Counted from the stretch's first letter, positions 35,937 through 45,501 are shown. The stretch: DNA of 64,000 bases from JAGXQV01 sp964451375 (GCA_964451375.1 CAYVIN010000006.1:1-64000), one strand, 5' to 3'. Numbers and translations: made by a program. The notes: generated by a model from the sequence alone, not told the origin.

Positions 35937-35984
35937 GGGAGCGCCGGCGTCTCGCCGGCCTGTCGGCAGGATGCCGGCGCTCCC
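35937..35984. repeat. REP-like palindrome upstream of tex
   Basis: 12-bp arms GGGAGCGCCGGC (35937-35948) and GCCGGCGCTCCC (35973-35984) are perfect inverted copies, with an internal CGCCGGC. Typical of intergenic REP-type elements. Confidence 0.7.
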
Positions 35985-36072
35985 GCCCATATAGTGCGAT
36001 TGCCCTGACGTTCCAACCCTCCCCACCGTTTCATGGTTAAATACCGCCTTTTTTCGCTTTCCCCGGAGCATC

Positions 36073-38394
36073 ATGATTCTCAGCATTACCCAGCGCATCG
36101 CCCAAGAGCTTTCCGTTCATCCCAACCAGGTGCAGGCCGCCGTCGATCTGCTTGACGAGGGCGCGACCGTGCCGTTTATTTCGCGCTATCGCAAGGAGGC
36201 CACCGGCAGCCTGGACGATACCCAGATGCGTAATCTGGAAGAGCGTCTGCGTTATTTGCGCGAGCTGGAAGAGCGCCGCACGGCGATCATCAAGAGCGTC
36301 GATGAGCAGGGCAAACTCACCCCGGAATTGCAAAAGGAATTGCTCGAAGCCGACAGCAAGGTGCGCCTCGAAGACCTCTATCTGCCCTACAAGCCGAAGC
36401 GCCGCACCAAGGCGATGATTGCCCGCGAGGCAGGACTGGAGCCGCTCGCCGATTCATTACTCGCTGATCCGACGCTTGACCCCGAGACCACCGCGAGAAG
36501 CTATGTCGATGCCGACAAGGGCGTGGCGGATACCAAGGCGGCGCTGGAAGGCGCGCGGCATATCCTGATGGAGCGCTTTGCCGAGGACGCCGAATTGTTG
36601 GGCAAGCTGCGCGAATACCTGTGGGAAAACGCCTCGCTGAAATCCACGGTGCTGGAAGGCAAGGAAGAGGAAGGCGCGAAATTCCGCGATTATTTCGATT
36701 CCAGCGAGCCGCTTCGGGATATCCCCTCGCACCGCGCGCTGGCGCAATTGCGCGGACGCAACGAAGGTTTCCTGCAAATTGCCCTGTCGCTCAAGGAAGA
36801 CGAGGACGCCAAGGCGCTGGGCCGCAACGCCCCGGCCAATACCTGCGAGCTGATGATTGCGCGCCAGGTCGGCATCGCCGACAAGGGTAGGGCAGCAGAT
36901 AAGTGGCTAATGGAAACCGTGCGCTGGACGTGGCGGGTGAAGATTTTCCTGCATCTCGACCTGGAACTTACCAACCGTCTGCGCGAAGCCGCCGAGACCG
37001 AGGCAATCCGCATCTTCGCGCGTAACCTCAACGATCTTTTGCTTGCCGCGCCCGCCGGGCAACGCCCCACTCTGGGCCTCGATCCGGGCCTGCGCACCGG
37101 GGTGAAAGTCGCGGTGGTGGACGCCACCGGCAAGCTGGTGGATACCGCGACGATTTACCCGCATGAACCCAAGCGCGACTGGGAGCGCTCCATCGCCGTG
37201 CTCGCCGCGCTCGCCGCGAAACATAAGGTGGAACTGATCAGCATCGGCAACGGCACCGCCTCGCGCGAAACCGACAAACTCGCCGCCGACCTGATCAAGC
37301 GTTACCCGGAACTCAAGCTGCAAAAGCTGGTGGTTTCCGAAGCCGGCGCGTCGGTGTATTCCGCCTCGGAACTCGCCGCCAAGGAATTCCCCGATCTCGA
37401 CGTGACCCTGCGCGGTGCGGCCTCCATTGCCCGCCGCCTGCAAGACCCGCTCGCCGAACTGGTGAAAATCGACCCGAAATCCATCGGCGTCGGCCAGTAC
37501 CAGCACGATGTAAACCAGGCCGAACTGGCGCGCGGGCTGGATGCGGTGGTCGAGGATTGCGTGAACAAGGTGGGGGTGGACGTGAATACCGCTTCGGTGC
37601 CGCTGCTGGCGCGCATCTCGGGGCTGAACGCCACGCTCGCCCGCAACATCGTGGATTACCGCGATGCCAACGGCTCCTTCCCCAACCGCATGGCGCTGAA
37701 AAAAGTCCCGCGCTTGGGCGAGAAAACCTTCGAGCAGGCCGCCGGATTCCTGCGCATCATGAACGGCGACAACCCGCTCGACGCCTCCGCCGTCCACCCG
37801 GAAGCCTATCCGCTGGTGGAGCGCATCGTCGGACGCATCAAGACCGGCATGAAAACCCTGATCGGCGACAGCGCCACGCTGCGCCGCCTTTCCCCGGCGG
37901 AATTCACCGACGAAAAATTCGGCCTGCCGACCGTCAAGGACATCATCAGCGAACTGGAAAAACCCGGCCGCGACCCGCGCCCCGAGTTCAAGACGGCGGT
38001 GTTCCAGGAAGGCGTGGAAGACTTGAAGGACCTGCAACCGGGGATGATCCTCGAAGGCGTGGTGACCAACGTCGCCGCCTTCGGCGCGTTCGTCGATATC
38101 GGCGTACATCAGGACGGCCTGGTGCATGTCTCCGCGCTCGCCAACAAGTTCGTCAAAGACCCGCACAGCGTGGTCAAGGCCGGCGACGTGGTGAAGGTCA
38201 AGGTGCTGGAAGTCGATCTGCCGCGCAAGCGCATCGCGCTGACCATGCGCTTGACCGACGAAGCGACACCGCAGACACGCAGCAACGACGGCGGGCGCAA
38301 CAAACCCAGCGCGCGCTTCGAGCGCCAGCAACAGGCCGAACAGCCGCAAGGCGCAATGGCGGCGGCGCTGGCGAAGCTCAAGGCGGGGAAATAG
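36073..38394 (+). CDS. tex: Tex family RNA-binding transcription accessory protein
   Basis: 773 residues, full length. Order of domains: N-terminal helical Tex domain (ISRYRKEATGSLDD), YqgF/RNase H-like core (LGLDPGLRTGVKVAVVDATGK), helix-hairpin-helix (VGVDVNTASVPLLARISGLN, FPNRMALKKVPRLGEKTFEQAAGFLRI) and a C-terminal S1 RNA-binding domain (GMILEGVVTNVAAFGAFVDIGVHQDGLVHVS). Tex is a cytoplasmic nucleic-acid-binding factor related to Spt6. The ATG at 36073 is preceded by CCCGGAGC. Confidence 0.96.
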   Translation: MILSITQRIAQELSVHPNQVQAAVDLLDEGATVPFISRYRKEATGSLDDTQMRNLEERLRYLRELEERRTAIIKSVDEQGKLTPELQKELLEADSKVRLEDLYLPYKPKRRTKAMIAREAGLEPLADSLLADPTLDPETTARSYVDADKGVADTKAALEGARHILMERFAEDAELLGKLREYLWENASLKSTVLEGKEEEGAKFRDYFDSSEPLRDIPSHRALAQLRGRNEGFLQIALSLKEDEDAKALGRNAPANTCELMIARQVGIADKGRAADKWLMETVRWTWRVKIFLHLDLELTNRLREAAETEAIRIFARNLNDLLLAAPAGQRPTLGLDPGLRTGVKVAVVDATGKLVDTATIYPHEPKRDWERSIAVLAALAAKHKVELISIGNGTASRETDKLAADLIKRYPELKLQKLVVSEAGASVYSASELAAKEFPDLDVTLRGAASIARRLQDPLAELVKIDPKSIGVGQYQHDVNQAELARGLDAVVEDCVNKVGVDVNTASVPLLARISGLNATLARNIVDYRDANGSFPNRMALKKVPRLGEKTFEQAAGFLRIMNGDNPLDASAVHPEAYPLVERIVGRIKTGMKTLIGDSATLRRLSPAEFTDEKFGLPTVKDIISELEKPGRDPRPEFKTAVFQEGVEDLKDLQPGMILEGVVTNVAAFGAFVDIGVHQDGLVHVSALANKFVKDPHSVVKAGDVVKVKVLEVDLPRKRIALTMRLTDEATPQTRSNDGGRNKPSARFERQQQAEQPQGAMAAALAKLKAGK

Positions 38395-38406
38395 CCGGGG
38401 AGAGCC

Positions 38407-38484
38407 GTAGGATGTGCCGACGCGAGGAGGCGCATCGTTCGCGTGGTTCTCGAACGATGCGCTTCGTTCCTCAGCACATCCTAC
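38407..38484. repeat. 78-bp palindromic element after tex
   Basis: Outer arms GTAGGATGTGC (38407-38417) and GCACATCCTAC (38474-38484), inner arms GCGCATCGTTCG (38430-38441) and CGAACGATGCGC (38451-38462), both perfect. It is likely a dispersed intergenic repeat and could form a large RNA hairpin at the end of the tex transcript. Confidence 0.75.
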
Positions 38485-38609
38485 TACGGCGGGGTGTCCC
38501 ACCCACTGCGGTGGGGTGGTTGTTAGTGTTCACTCACGCGCCAAAGCCCGCTGGACGGCGATATGGCCGGAGAGCAAGGAAAGACGCGGCTTTCCGGGCA
38601 GGGGGTGAG

Positions 38610-38784
38610 TGATCGTTCCCACGCTCCAGCGTGGGAATGCATACCGGGGCGCTCCAGCGCCCCGCCAGCACGGCACACGGGACGGCGTTGGGGATGACGA
38701 ATCCCCCCGTGGAATGGCGCAAGGTAATCGGGACGCTGGAGCGTCCGGCGCGGCATTCCCACGCTGGAGCGTGGGAACGATCAA
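38610..38784. repeat. 175-bp element with perfect 31-bp terminal inverted repeats
   Basis: Bases 38610-38640 are the exact reverse complement of 38754-38784. Each arm is itself palindromic (CCCACGCTCCAGCGTGGG). Two more CTCCAG/CTGGAG-centred hairpins lie inside (around 38647-38662 and 38731-38748). No coding potential. MITE-like; no flanking transposase. It sits just 3' of the STAND gene. Confidence 0.8.
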
Positions 38785-38810
38785 CCGTGATTTTCCCTTC
38801 ATCTCCACCC

Positions 38811-41800
38811 TTACACGGTCGCGCCGGGCACAGCGGCGGCGCGGCAGGCGGCCTCACATTCGGCGAGGGTGGCTTGGGCTTCGGGGAGGTCGCGGTGGCG
38901 CAGGGGGGTGAAGATTTCCACCGCCTCGCGGGCATGGGGCAGGGCTTCGGCGGGGCGCTGTTGGCGCAGTTGGGCTACCGCGAGGCGGTGGTGGTTGCTG
39001 GCGATAAGCTCCTGGCGGCCCACTCCGCGCGCCAGTTCCAGCGCCTCGCCCGCCAGACTCTCGGCGGCGCGCCAGTCCTCGCGTTTCAGGAACAGTTCGG
39101 CGAGGTTGCCGGTGTAGGTGGCGACGCCTTCCCGGTAACCGATTTTGGCGGCGATACGCAGGGCTTCACGGTAATCGGCCTCGGCGCCGCTCAGGTCGCC
39201 GGAGTTTTGCTTGACGCTGGCCAGCGTGTCGAGGTCGATGGACACGTCTTGACTTTCCGGGTTCAGGGAACGATCTAAATCCAGAACTTCCCCGTAGGCG
39301 GCGAGCGCCGCCGGGTAATCCTCGCGCAGTTGATGGCCGAGCCCACGCAACTGGATTGCGATTGCCCGCAGCCGCGCCCCGCTGTTGGCCCAATAGGTGG
39401 CGCAACGCACGGCGTTTTCCAGCACGGCGTCGGCTTCGCCTTGCCGGTAATGAATCATTCCCGATTGATAGGCCCGCGAACCGGCGCTGTGGTTATCCCC
39501 CGCAGCCACAGCCTTGGCTTCCGCGTCGCGGCTCAGCGCCAGCAAAACATCCCAACGCCCGGTGAAATTGAGAAATTGATCGAGCGCACTACACACCGTC
39601 TGCAAACGGTCGTTTTCCCCGGCAAGCAGCAGCGGCAGCGCCGGTTCGATGCGCGACCAGGTCGCTTCCAGTTCGGTGAACGGGGCGTTATTGCTATACC
39701 CATGCTGTACCGCCAGTGCATAAGCCTCCTTCGCCAGCCGTTCCCCCGCCGTATTGATTGCCTCGGGGCGGCGGCTGCGCAGGAACCGCGCGGCGAGCGG
39801 GGGGAGCAGCCAGGTTTCCGCGTCGGCATCCTCGATGAGCAGCGCGCGGTTGCGCAGGTCGTCGAGCGCGCCTTCTGCCGCCCGTTGAGTCAATCCGGTT
39901 AGCGGCAGCAGCCAGTCCAGCGGCGCGGGTTCCGGGAAATAGGCGAGCGCGGCGAGGACGGCGGTCTCGCTCTCGGTAAAAGTGTCGAGCAGGTCGCCGA
40001 AAACGAAGTCCAGTGCGTCGTTGTCGTCGTCGCCGTGCCGTTGCGGGGCTTGATGGAGGCGCGCCACGGCTTCCTCAACCGTGCGGCAGCGCCCGGTCAC
40101 GCGGCCCAGTTGCGCGGCGACCCAGGTCAGCAGCAGCGGGTTGCCGCTGGTTTCTTCGTAGAGGGTGTGGATTTCGGCCTCAGCGAGTTTGGCGACTTCC
40201 GGCATGGTTTTGCCGAGTTCGGTCAGCAATTGTTGCGCGGCGGGGAATTCGAGCTTGTCGAGGCGCACGGTGCGCGCGGCGGTTTCGTCGCGGCGACGGG
40301 TGGTGACGATGGCGCGGCAGCCGTCGGGGAGGATTTCGAGCAGGTCATAGATGCGCCGCCGTTCCGCCGGGGTGAAACTCTCCAGGTTGTCGAGGATCAG
40401 CAGCGCGCGTTGCGCGGTGAGGGCGTGGCGCACCTGGTCGGGGCGCTGTTCCTGGGGAACCGTTTCGATGTCGGTGCGGCCCAGCGCGCGGGCGATTTCC
40501 ACCAGCAGCGCGTGGTAGTTTTCGACGCGGTGCTCGTGTTTGCGATGGATGCCGTCGGGGTGGAGTTCGCGGCCCTTGGCGGTGATGAAAAGTTTCAGCG
40601 GGAAATGTTCGCCAGGGGCGCGGTGGGCGGCCTCCAGCGCCAGCGCGGTTTTGCCCATCCCGCCGGGGCCATCGATGACCACGCCCCAGCCTTGGTGGTC
40701 GGGGGCGAGGTAAGCGGCGATTTTTTTCAGTTCCGCGTCGCGCCCGAAGAATGGGCGTTTTCTGGGCAGCGTCGGATGCGGGCTGTTTGCCGGGGCGGGC
40801 GACGCGCTGCTGACGGGTTTGGTGCGCGGCGCGGTTGAACGGTGTTGCAGGGGGATGGTTGCCGGGGCTGTGGCGAAGCCGTCCGGCAGCAAGGCGCGGG
40901 TGGCGTCGGCGATAAAGTGCCAGCCACTGCCTTGCGGCTGATCGGTGGCGATACGCGGCCACAGGCGCAAAGTGGCGTGGTCGTGGAAGAACTCGATTTG
41001 CCCCACCGCGTAGCCGTGGCTGCGTTGCAGTGTGGGGGACTCGCCGAATTTCTCCATGCTGAACAGCGAACAGCCCTGAATGCGCCGCTGCACCTGGGCG
41101 CTGCCGCCGACGCTGAGGTATTCGATGCCGGTTTCGTGATAGTGACCGAACAGGTGGGCGGCGAAATGCCCTGCCGGGGCAATCTCGCTGTCGCCGTGTT
41201 TTTGCGCCTCCGGGGTGAGCCAGTCGGGGCCGTGGTGGGTGAGGAGCAGGCTCAGGTCGTGGGCGTTCAACCAGTCGTCCGCCGCGCCGCAGACTTGATG
41301 GAGTTGGCGCGCGTCCCACACCAGACGGCCTTGGTAATCGCCGCCCTGAAGTTGCAGGAAGGCGGTGTTGAGGCCGACGATGCCGATGCGCCGCCCGTCG
41401 TGCTCCAGGGTGCAGGCGAAATCGCCGGGGAGGAGGCCGTCGCGGATGCCGGGGGCGCGATGGGTGGCGGTTTCCCACCATTGACTATAGGCACCGAACG
41501 CTTCGCGGACGACGACGCGGCAGTCATTCAATTCCTCCCTCCAGAACTCGTCTTCGGTAGTTGCAAAGCCGCCCGGCAACGCCAACAGCTTAACTTCCGC
41601 CTTGGTCGGGGAAGGCCGGAACAAATCATGATTCCCCGGCACGGCCAGCAACTTGGCGTCGCCCGAACCGAGTTTTGCCAGTTCGACCCACAACCGATCC
41701 AGCACCTCCGCCTGCATTCCCCGGAATTCTTCGGAGGCACCCTTCTGCACCAGGTCGCCGGTGAACAACACGGCCTGCCACGGGCCGGTGGTCTCGTGCA

Positions 41801-41909
41801 GTTTTGCCAAGTCGTCGAAAAACGCCTAGCGCAGGGTGGGCCACAAGCAATCCTGCTCGTTCAGGCCGAAGTGGAAATCAGTGAGGTGCAGCCAGCTGAA
41901 AGTGCTCAT
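38811..41909 (-). CDS. Metallophosphoesterase-NB-ARC-TPR (STAND) protein, interrupted by an in-frame amber codon
   Basis: Read from the ATG at 41909 the frame gives 27 residues (MSTFSWLHLTDFHFGL...WPTLR), then TAG at 41826-41828, then 1004 more codons in the same frame. Domains: calcineurin-like phosphoesterase (LHLTDFH before the stop; TGDL, GNHD, LLTHHG and HLFGHYHE after it), a linker, an NB-ARC ATPase (FFGRDAELKKI, P-loop GPGGMGKTALA, LLILDNLE, AIVTTRR, GNPLLL) and TPR repeats in the last 350 residues. Such proteins are signal-sensing ATPases, some of them antiviral. Translation from a TTG at 41810 would lack the first metal-ligand motif. It is either a recent pseudogene, a sequencing error or a suppressed stop. 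Confidence 0.85.
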
Positions 41910-42009
41910 GAGCAGGTTCCGGGGTGGGGTGAAGGCGTGGGGGAATTATGCCGGAATGGCGGGGGGATGGCGCGCGGCCTTTGTTGATGATGCGCCTATG
42001 CGCTTCATC

Positions 42010-42037
42010 TTGACGGTGTACGCCATTGGCGTATAGT
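42010..42037 (+). promoter_or_regulatory. Promoter with operator for the RelE/XRE toxin-antitoxin pair
   Basis: TTGACG (42010-42015) and TATAGT (42032-42037) are 16 bp apart. The palindrome TACGCC-att-GGCGTA (42019-42033) fills the spacer. The toxin ATG is only 8 bp past the -10 box, so the mRNA may be leaderless. Confidence 0.65.
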
Positions 42038-42044
42038 TGGTTTC

Positions 42045-42356
42045 ATGCTTTTCATCGAAACCCCAACCTTTACTCGACTGATCGCAGCTTTGCTCGATGA
42101 TGACGAATACGCGCGGTTGCAAGATGAACTGGTGAAACGTCCGGATGCCGGCGACCTCATCAAGGATGGCGGCGGTATCCGGAAATTTCGCTGGAAACGC
42201 GAAGGTGTCGGGAAGCGTGGCGGAATTCGGGTCATCTACTATTGGCTCTGCGAAGACGGTCAGATATTGATGTTGTTGGCCTACCCGAAAAGCACCAAAG
42301 ACAACCTGACGGACAAGGAAACCGCCATTTTGCGAAAACTCGTGAAGGAGTTGTAG
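42045..42356 (+). CDS. RelE/HigB-like toxin
   Basis: 103 residues. The pattern ETPTFTRLIAALLDDDEYARLQDELVKRPDAGDLIKDGGGIRKFRWKREGVGKRGGIRVIYYW, with LLAYPKSTKDNLTDKE, is that of RelE/ParE-superfamily toxins of the HigB-NadS type, mRNA interferases acting at the ribosome. It precedes its antitoxin by 2 bp, the toxin-first order usual for HigB-type pairs. It is probably leaderless from the promoter at 42010-42037. Confidence 0.88.
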   Translation: MLFIETPTFTRLIAALLDDDEYARLQDELVKRPDAGDLIKDGGGIRKFRWKREGVGKRGGIRVIYYWLCEDGQILMLLAYPKSTKDNLTDKETAILRKLVKEL

Positions 42357-42358
42357 AC

Positions 42359-42646
42359 GTGGATAAATCCTTATTTGACGATCTTACCCAGAGCCTCAAG
42401 GAAGCCGTGGCGATTCGCCGGGGTGAGTGCGCGCCGGGGCGGGTGACGGAAATTCATGCGCCCGATGCGAAGGCGATCCGCACCCGGATCGGTTTGAGCC
42501 AAAGCGAATTTGCGCAGTTGATCGGGGTGAAAGTGGCTACCTTGCGCAACTGGGAACAAAACCGGCGCACTCCGACGGGGGCCGCCGCCGCATTGCTGAC
42601 CATCGTGGACAAGGAACCGGAGGCGGCTTTGCGGGCCTTGTTTTGA
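42359..42646 (+). CDS. XRE-family antitoxin (NadS-like)
   Basis: 95 residues from a GTG start at 42359, two bases after the toxin stop. The helix-turn-helix is IRTRIGLSQSEFAQLIGVKVATLRNWEQNRRTPTGAAAALL, the NadS/HigA-2 type that also represses its operon. The N-terminal LFDDLTQSLKEAVAI is the toxin-contact region in relatives. An in-frame ATG inside the toxin gene is rejected because it would give an unconserved extension. Confidence 0.85.
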   Translation: MDKSLFDDLTQSLKEAVAIRRGECAPGRVTEIHAPDAKAIRTRIGLSQSEFAQLIGVKVATLRNWEQNRRTPTGAAAALLTIVDKEPEAALRALF

Positions 42647-42737
42647 GCTTGTACGGTGTTAGTGATTACTCTCGCCATGACGCCCGTCAAATGGCGATAT
42701 TCTCGAAAAGCCAAACAGGGTGCGGCGCTGCGGGCAA

Positions 42738-44723
42738 CTACTTCTTCAACATCGCCTTCAGATTCGCCAGTCTTGCCGTGCCGACCTGTTTGTTTTCCTC
42801 GGCGGGCATTTCGCGGCCTGCGTAGCGCAGGTCGTCCTGTTCGAGTTCCTCAATGAAGCGGCTGGCTTCGCAGACTTGCCATTCGCGGCCCCGCTTGCGC
42901 TTTTTGCAGTGGCTGAGAAACAGGCTGCGCTGGGCGCGGGTGATGCCGACGTACATCAGGCGGCGTTCTTCCTCGACCTGGTCGTTGTCGATGCTTTCGC
43001 GGTGCGGGAGGATGCCTTCCTCGACGCCGACCAGGAAGACGTGGGGATATTCCAGTCCTTTCGCGGCGTGCAGGGTGGATAGGCGCACCGCGTCGATTTC
43101 CCCTTCGTCGCGATTTTCCAGGATGTTGAGGAGGGCGATGGTCTGGGTGAGTTCGAGAATGTTTTTGCCGTCGTCGTTGCCTTTGCGGGTGAGCCAGCCG
43201 ACGAATTCGAGGACGTTGTTCCACTTGGTTTGCGCCGGTTTGGCGTCTTCCGTGTCGAATAAATACGCTTCGTAGGCGATGGCTTGCAGCAGGTCTTGCA
43301 GTATCTGTCCGGCAGGCTCGCTTTCGGCGCGGCCTTGCAGGGCGTTGATGTAATGGCAGAAGGTCATCAGGCCTTCGTATTGTTTGGCCCCCAACTGGGT
43401 TTCCATGCCGGCTTCGAAGGCGGCGGCGAACAGGCTCAAGTGGCGCTGCGCGGCGTAGGTGCCGAGCTTTTCCAGGGTCTGCGCGCCGATGCCTTTTTTC
43501 GGGGTGGTGAGCGCGCGGATGAAGGCGGGATCGTCGTCTTCATTGGCGATCAGGCGCAGGTAGGCAATGATGTCCTTGATTTCGGCGCGCTCGAAAAACG
43601 AGCTGCCGCCGGAGAGCTGGTAGGGGATTTTTTCGTTGCGCAGGTATTGCTCGAAAATCCGCGCCTGGTGGTTACCGCGATACAGGATGGCGTAATCGGC
43701 GAAGGTGGTGCGGTGCTCGAACTTGTGGGCCAAGAGGCGCATTACCACGGTTTCCGCTTCGTGTTCCTCGTCGCGCGCCGCCAGCACGTTGACCGGGTCG
43801 CCGGTGCCGAGGTCGCTCCACAGGCGTTTGTCGAAAAGCTTGGTGTTGTTGGCGATGAGGCTGTTGGCAAGGCGCAGGATGCGCACCGTGGAGCGGTAGT
43901 TCTGCTCCAGCTTGATGACGTGCAGGCGCGGGAAATGCTCGCCGAGCACCCGCATGTTGTCGGCGGATGCGCCGCGCCAGCCGTAAATCGCCTGGTCGTC
44001 GTCGCCCACTGCGGTGAACGCGCCGCTCACCCCGCTGATGGCCTTGATCAGGCGATACTGGCAGACGTTGGTGTCCTGGTATTCGTCGATCAGCAGGTAA
44101 CGCAGCTTGTTGCGCCAGCGTTCCAGCACTTCCGGGTTGGATTCGAATAGATTCACGGTGAGGCGGATCAGGTCGTCGAAATCCAGCGCCTGGTAGGCGT
44201 GAAGGGTGTCCTGATAAGCCCGGTAGACCTGCGCGGCGCGTTGCTCCAGTTCGTCTTCGCAGGCGTGCCAGGCGGCATCGGGGCTGAGCAGCGCGTTTTT
44301 CCACAACGAAATGCGCTGCTGGGTGCCCCGGATTTCCGCCTTGTCGGTGGTTTTGAGGATTTCGCTGAGGATATGCAGGCTGTCGGCGGAATCCAGTATC
44401 GAAAACTTCGGCTTGTAGCCGATGTGTGCGGCTTCCTGGCGCAGGATGCGCAGGCCCAGCGAGTGGAAAGTGGTCACCGTCAGCCCCTTCGCGCCCTTGC
44501 CGGAAAGTAATTTGCCGACGCGCTCCTGCATTTCGCGGGCCGCCTTGTTGGTGAAGGTAATCGCCGCGATGTTGGCCGCCGAATAGCCGCATTCCTCAAT
44601 CAGATAAACGATTTTGTGGGTGATCACCCGGGTTTTGCCGCTGCCCGCCCCGGCCAGCACCAGCAATGGCCCATCGAGATATTTCACGGCTTCGCGCTGG
44701 GGCGTATTGAGGTGGGAGAGCAT
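42738..44723 (-). CDS. rep: ATP-dependent DNA helicase Rep (UvrD family)
   Basis: 661 residues from the ATG at 44723 (a TTG nine codons upstream is possible). A superfamily 1A 3'-5' helicase. Motifs: LNTPQREAV (Q motif), LAGAGSGKTRVI (Walker A), AITFTNKAAREMQ (Ia), LLIDEYQDTN (II), VGDDDQAIYGWRGA (III), LEQNYRST (IV), LSTLHAAKGLEYPHVFLVGVEEG (V) and EERRLMYVGITRAQ (VI). The lack of a long C-terminal extension and the AQTLEKLGTYAAQRHLSL segment favour Rep over UvrD. Rep clears proteins ahead of replication forks. Confidence 0.93.
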   Translation of the reverse strand: MLSHLNTPQREAVKYLDGPLLVLAGAGSGKTRVITHKIVYLIEECGYSAANIAAITFTNKAAREMQERVGKLLSGKGAKGLTVTTFHSLGLRILRQEAAHIGYKPKFSILDSADSLHILSEILKTTDKAEIRGTQQRISLWKNALLSPDAAWHACEDELEQRAAQVYRAYQDTLHAYQALDFDDLIRLTVNLFESNPEVLERWRNKLRYLLIDEYQDTNVCQYRLIKAISGVSGAFTAVGDDDQAIYGWRGASADNMRVLGEHFPRLHVIKLEQNYRSTVRILRLANSLIANNTKLFDKRLWSDLGTGDPVNVLAARDEEHEAETVVMRLLAHKFEHRTTFADYAILYRGNHQARIFEQYLRNEKIPYQLSGGSSFFERAEIKDIIAYLRLIANEDDDPAFIRALTTPKKGIGAQTLEKLGTYAAQRHLSLFAAAFEAGMETQLGAKQYEGLMTFCHYINALQGRAESEPAGQILQDLLQAIAYEAYLFDTEDAKPAQTKWNNVLEFVGWLTRKGNDDGKNILELTQTIALLNILENRDEGEIDAVRLSTLHAAKGLEYPHVFLVGVEEGILPHRESIDNDQVEEERRLMYVGITRAQRSLFLSHCKKRKRGREWQVCEASRFIEELEQDDLRYAGREMPAEENKQVGTARLANLKAMLKK

Positions 44724-44774
44724 CGGGTGGGGAGGAGCAAAGGGGGACAAATTCTAACACGTCCCCGCAGCGGC

Positions 44775-44813
44775 TTGAAAAAGCCGGGAATTGGTTTATC
44801 ATACAGTGTATGA
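44775..44813 (+). promoter_or_regulatory. Promoter and operator of the RHH/PIN toxin-antitoxin pair
   Basis: TTGAAA (44775-44780) and TATCAT (44797-44802), 16-bp spacer. A perfect 15-bp palindrome TCATACAGTGTATGA (44799-44813) overlaps the -10 box, 22 bp before the antitoxin ATG. Confidence 0.65.
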
Positions 44814-44834
44814 CAAACCCGCCGGAGCGCCATC

Positions 44835-45095
44835 ATGCGCATCAACGCCCGTCTCGACGACAACCTCGCTTATAAACTCGACTACCTCATCCATTCTGAA
44901 GGGCGCTGCGTTTCCGATGTGGTGAAAGCCTCCATCGAGCGCTATTACGAAGCGGCGCGGGCTTCCCAGGCCGGCGCACAGGACATCCTCGAACGCCATG
45001 GTTTCATCGGCTGCGCCGAGGGCGACGCCGATCTGTCGGCGAATTACAAAACGGCGCTGACCAAATCGCTGCAAGCCAAACATGGTGATCGCTGA
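44835..45095 (+). CDS. vapB: Ribbon-helix-helix antitoxin
   Basis: 86 residues. The N-terminal MRINARLDDNLAYKLDYLIHSEGRCVSDVVKASIERYYE is a MetJ/Arc-type ribbon-helix-helix DNA-binding domain; the rest is a flexible toxin-binding tail. Its 3' end overlaps the PIN-domain toxin gene by 14 bp. It should dimerise on the palindrome overlapping the -10 box upstream. Confidence 0.87.
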   Translation: MRINARLDDNLAYKLDYLIHSEGRCVSDVVKASIERYYEAARASQAGAQDILERHGFIGCAEGDADLSANYKTALTKSLQAKHGDR

Positions 45096-45501
45096 CAGCG
45101 GCTTCTGGCTGGCGCTCGCCAATCGCCGCGACGCCCACCACCCGCGCGCCTGCGCCGCCCTTGCCGAACTGCGCGAACCACTCATCAGCACCTGGCCGGT
45201 GCTCACCGAAACCTGCCATCTGCTGGTCAACCGTCTGGGGGTTTCCGCCCAACTCAAATTCATCGCCAGCTTCGCCGAAGGCGCATTCCTCGCGTGGGGG
45301 CTGGATTCCGCCCACGCCCCGCGCCTGCAAAGCCTGATGGCCGATTACGCCGATCTGCCGATGGATTTGGCCGACGCCTCGCTGGTGCTGCTCGCCGAAC
45401 ACCTCGGCCACGGACGCATCCTCTCCACCGACCGCCGCGATTTCAACGCCTATCGCTGGAAAGAGCGCGAACCTTTCGAGAACCTGCTGCTGCGTTATTG
45501 A
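45082..45501 (+). CDS. vapC: PIN-domain ribonuclease toxin
   Basis: 139 residues. PIN acidic residues: VIADSGFWLALAN (Asp near residue 4), TWPVLTETCHLL (Glu), DLADASLVLLAE (Asp) and the late ILSTDRRDFNAYR. This is the VapC subgroup often annotated as tRNA(fMet)-specific or rRNA-cleaving; target unknown. Overlap with the RHH gene shows co-translation. Confidence 0.88.
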   Translation: MVIADSGFWLALANRRDAHHPRACAALAELREPLISTWPVLTETCHLLVNRLGVSAQLKFIASFAEGAFLAWGLDSAHAPRLQSLMADYADLPMDLADASLVLLAEHLGHGRILSTDRRDFNAYRWKEREPFENLLLRY

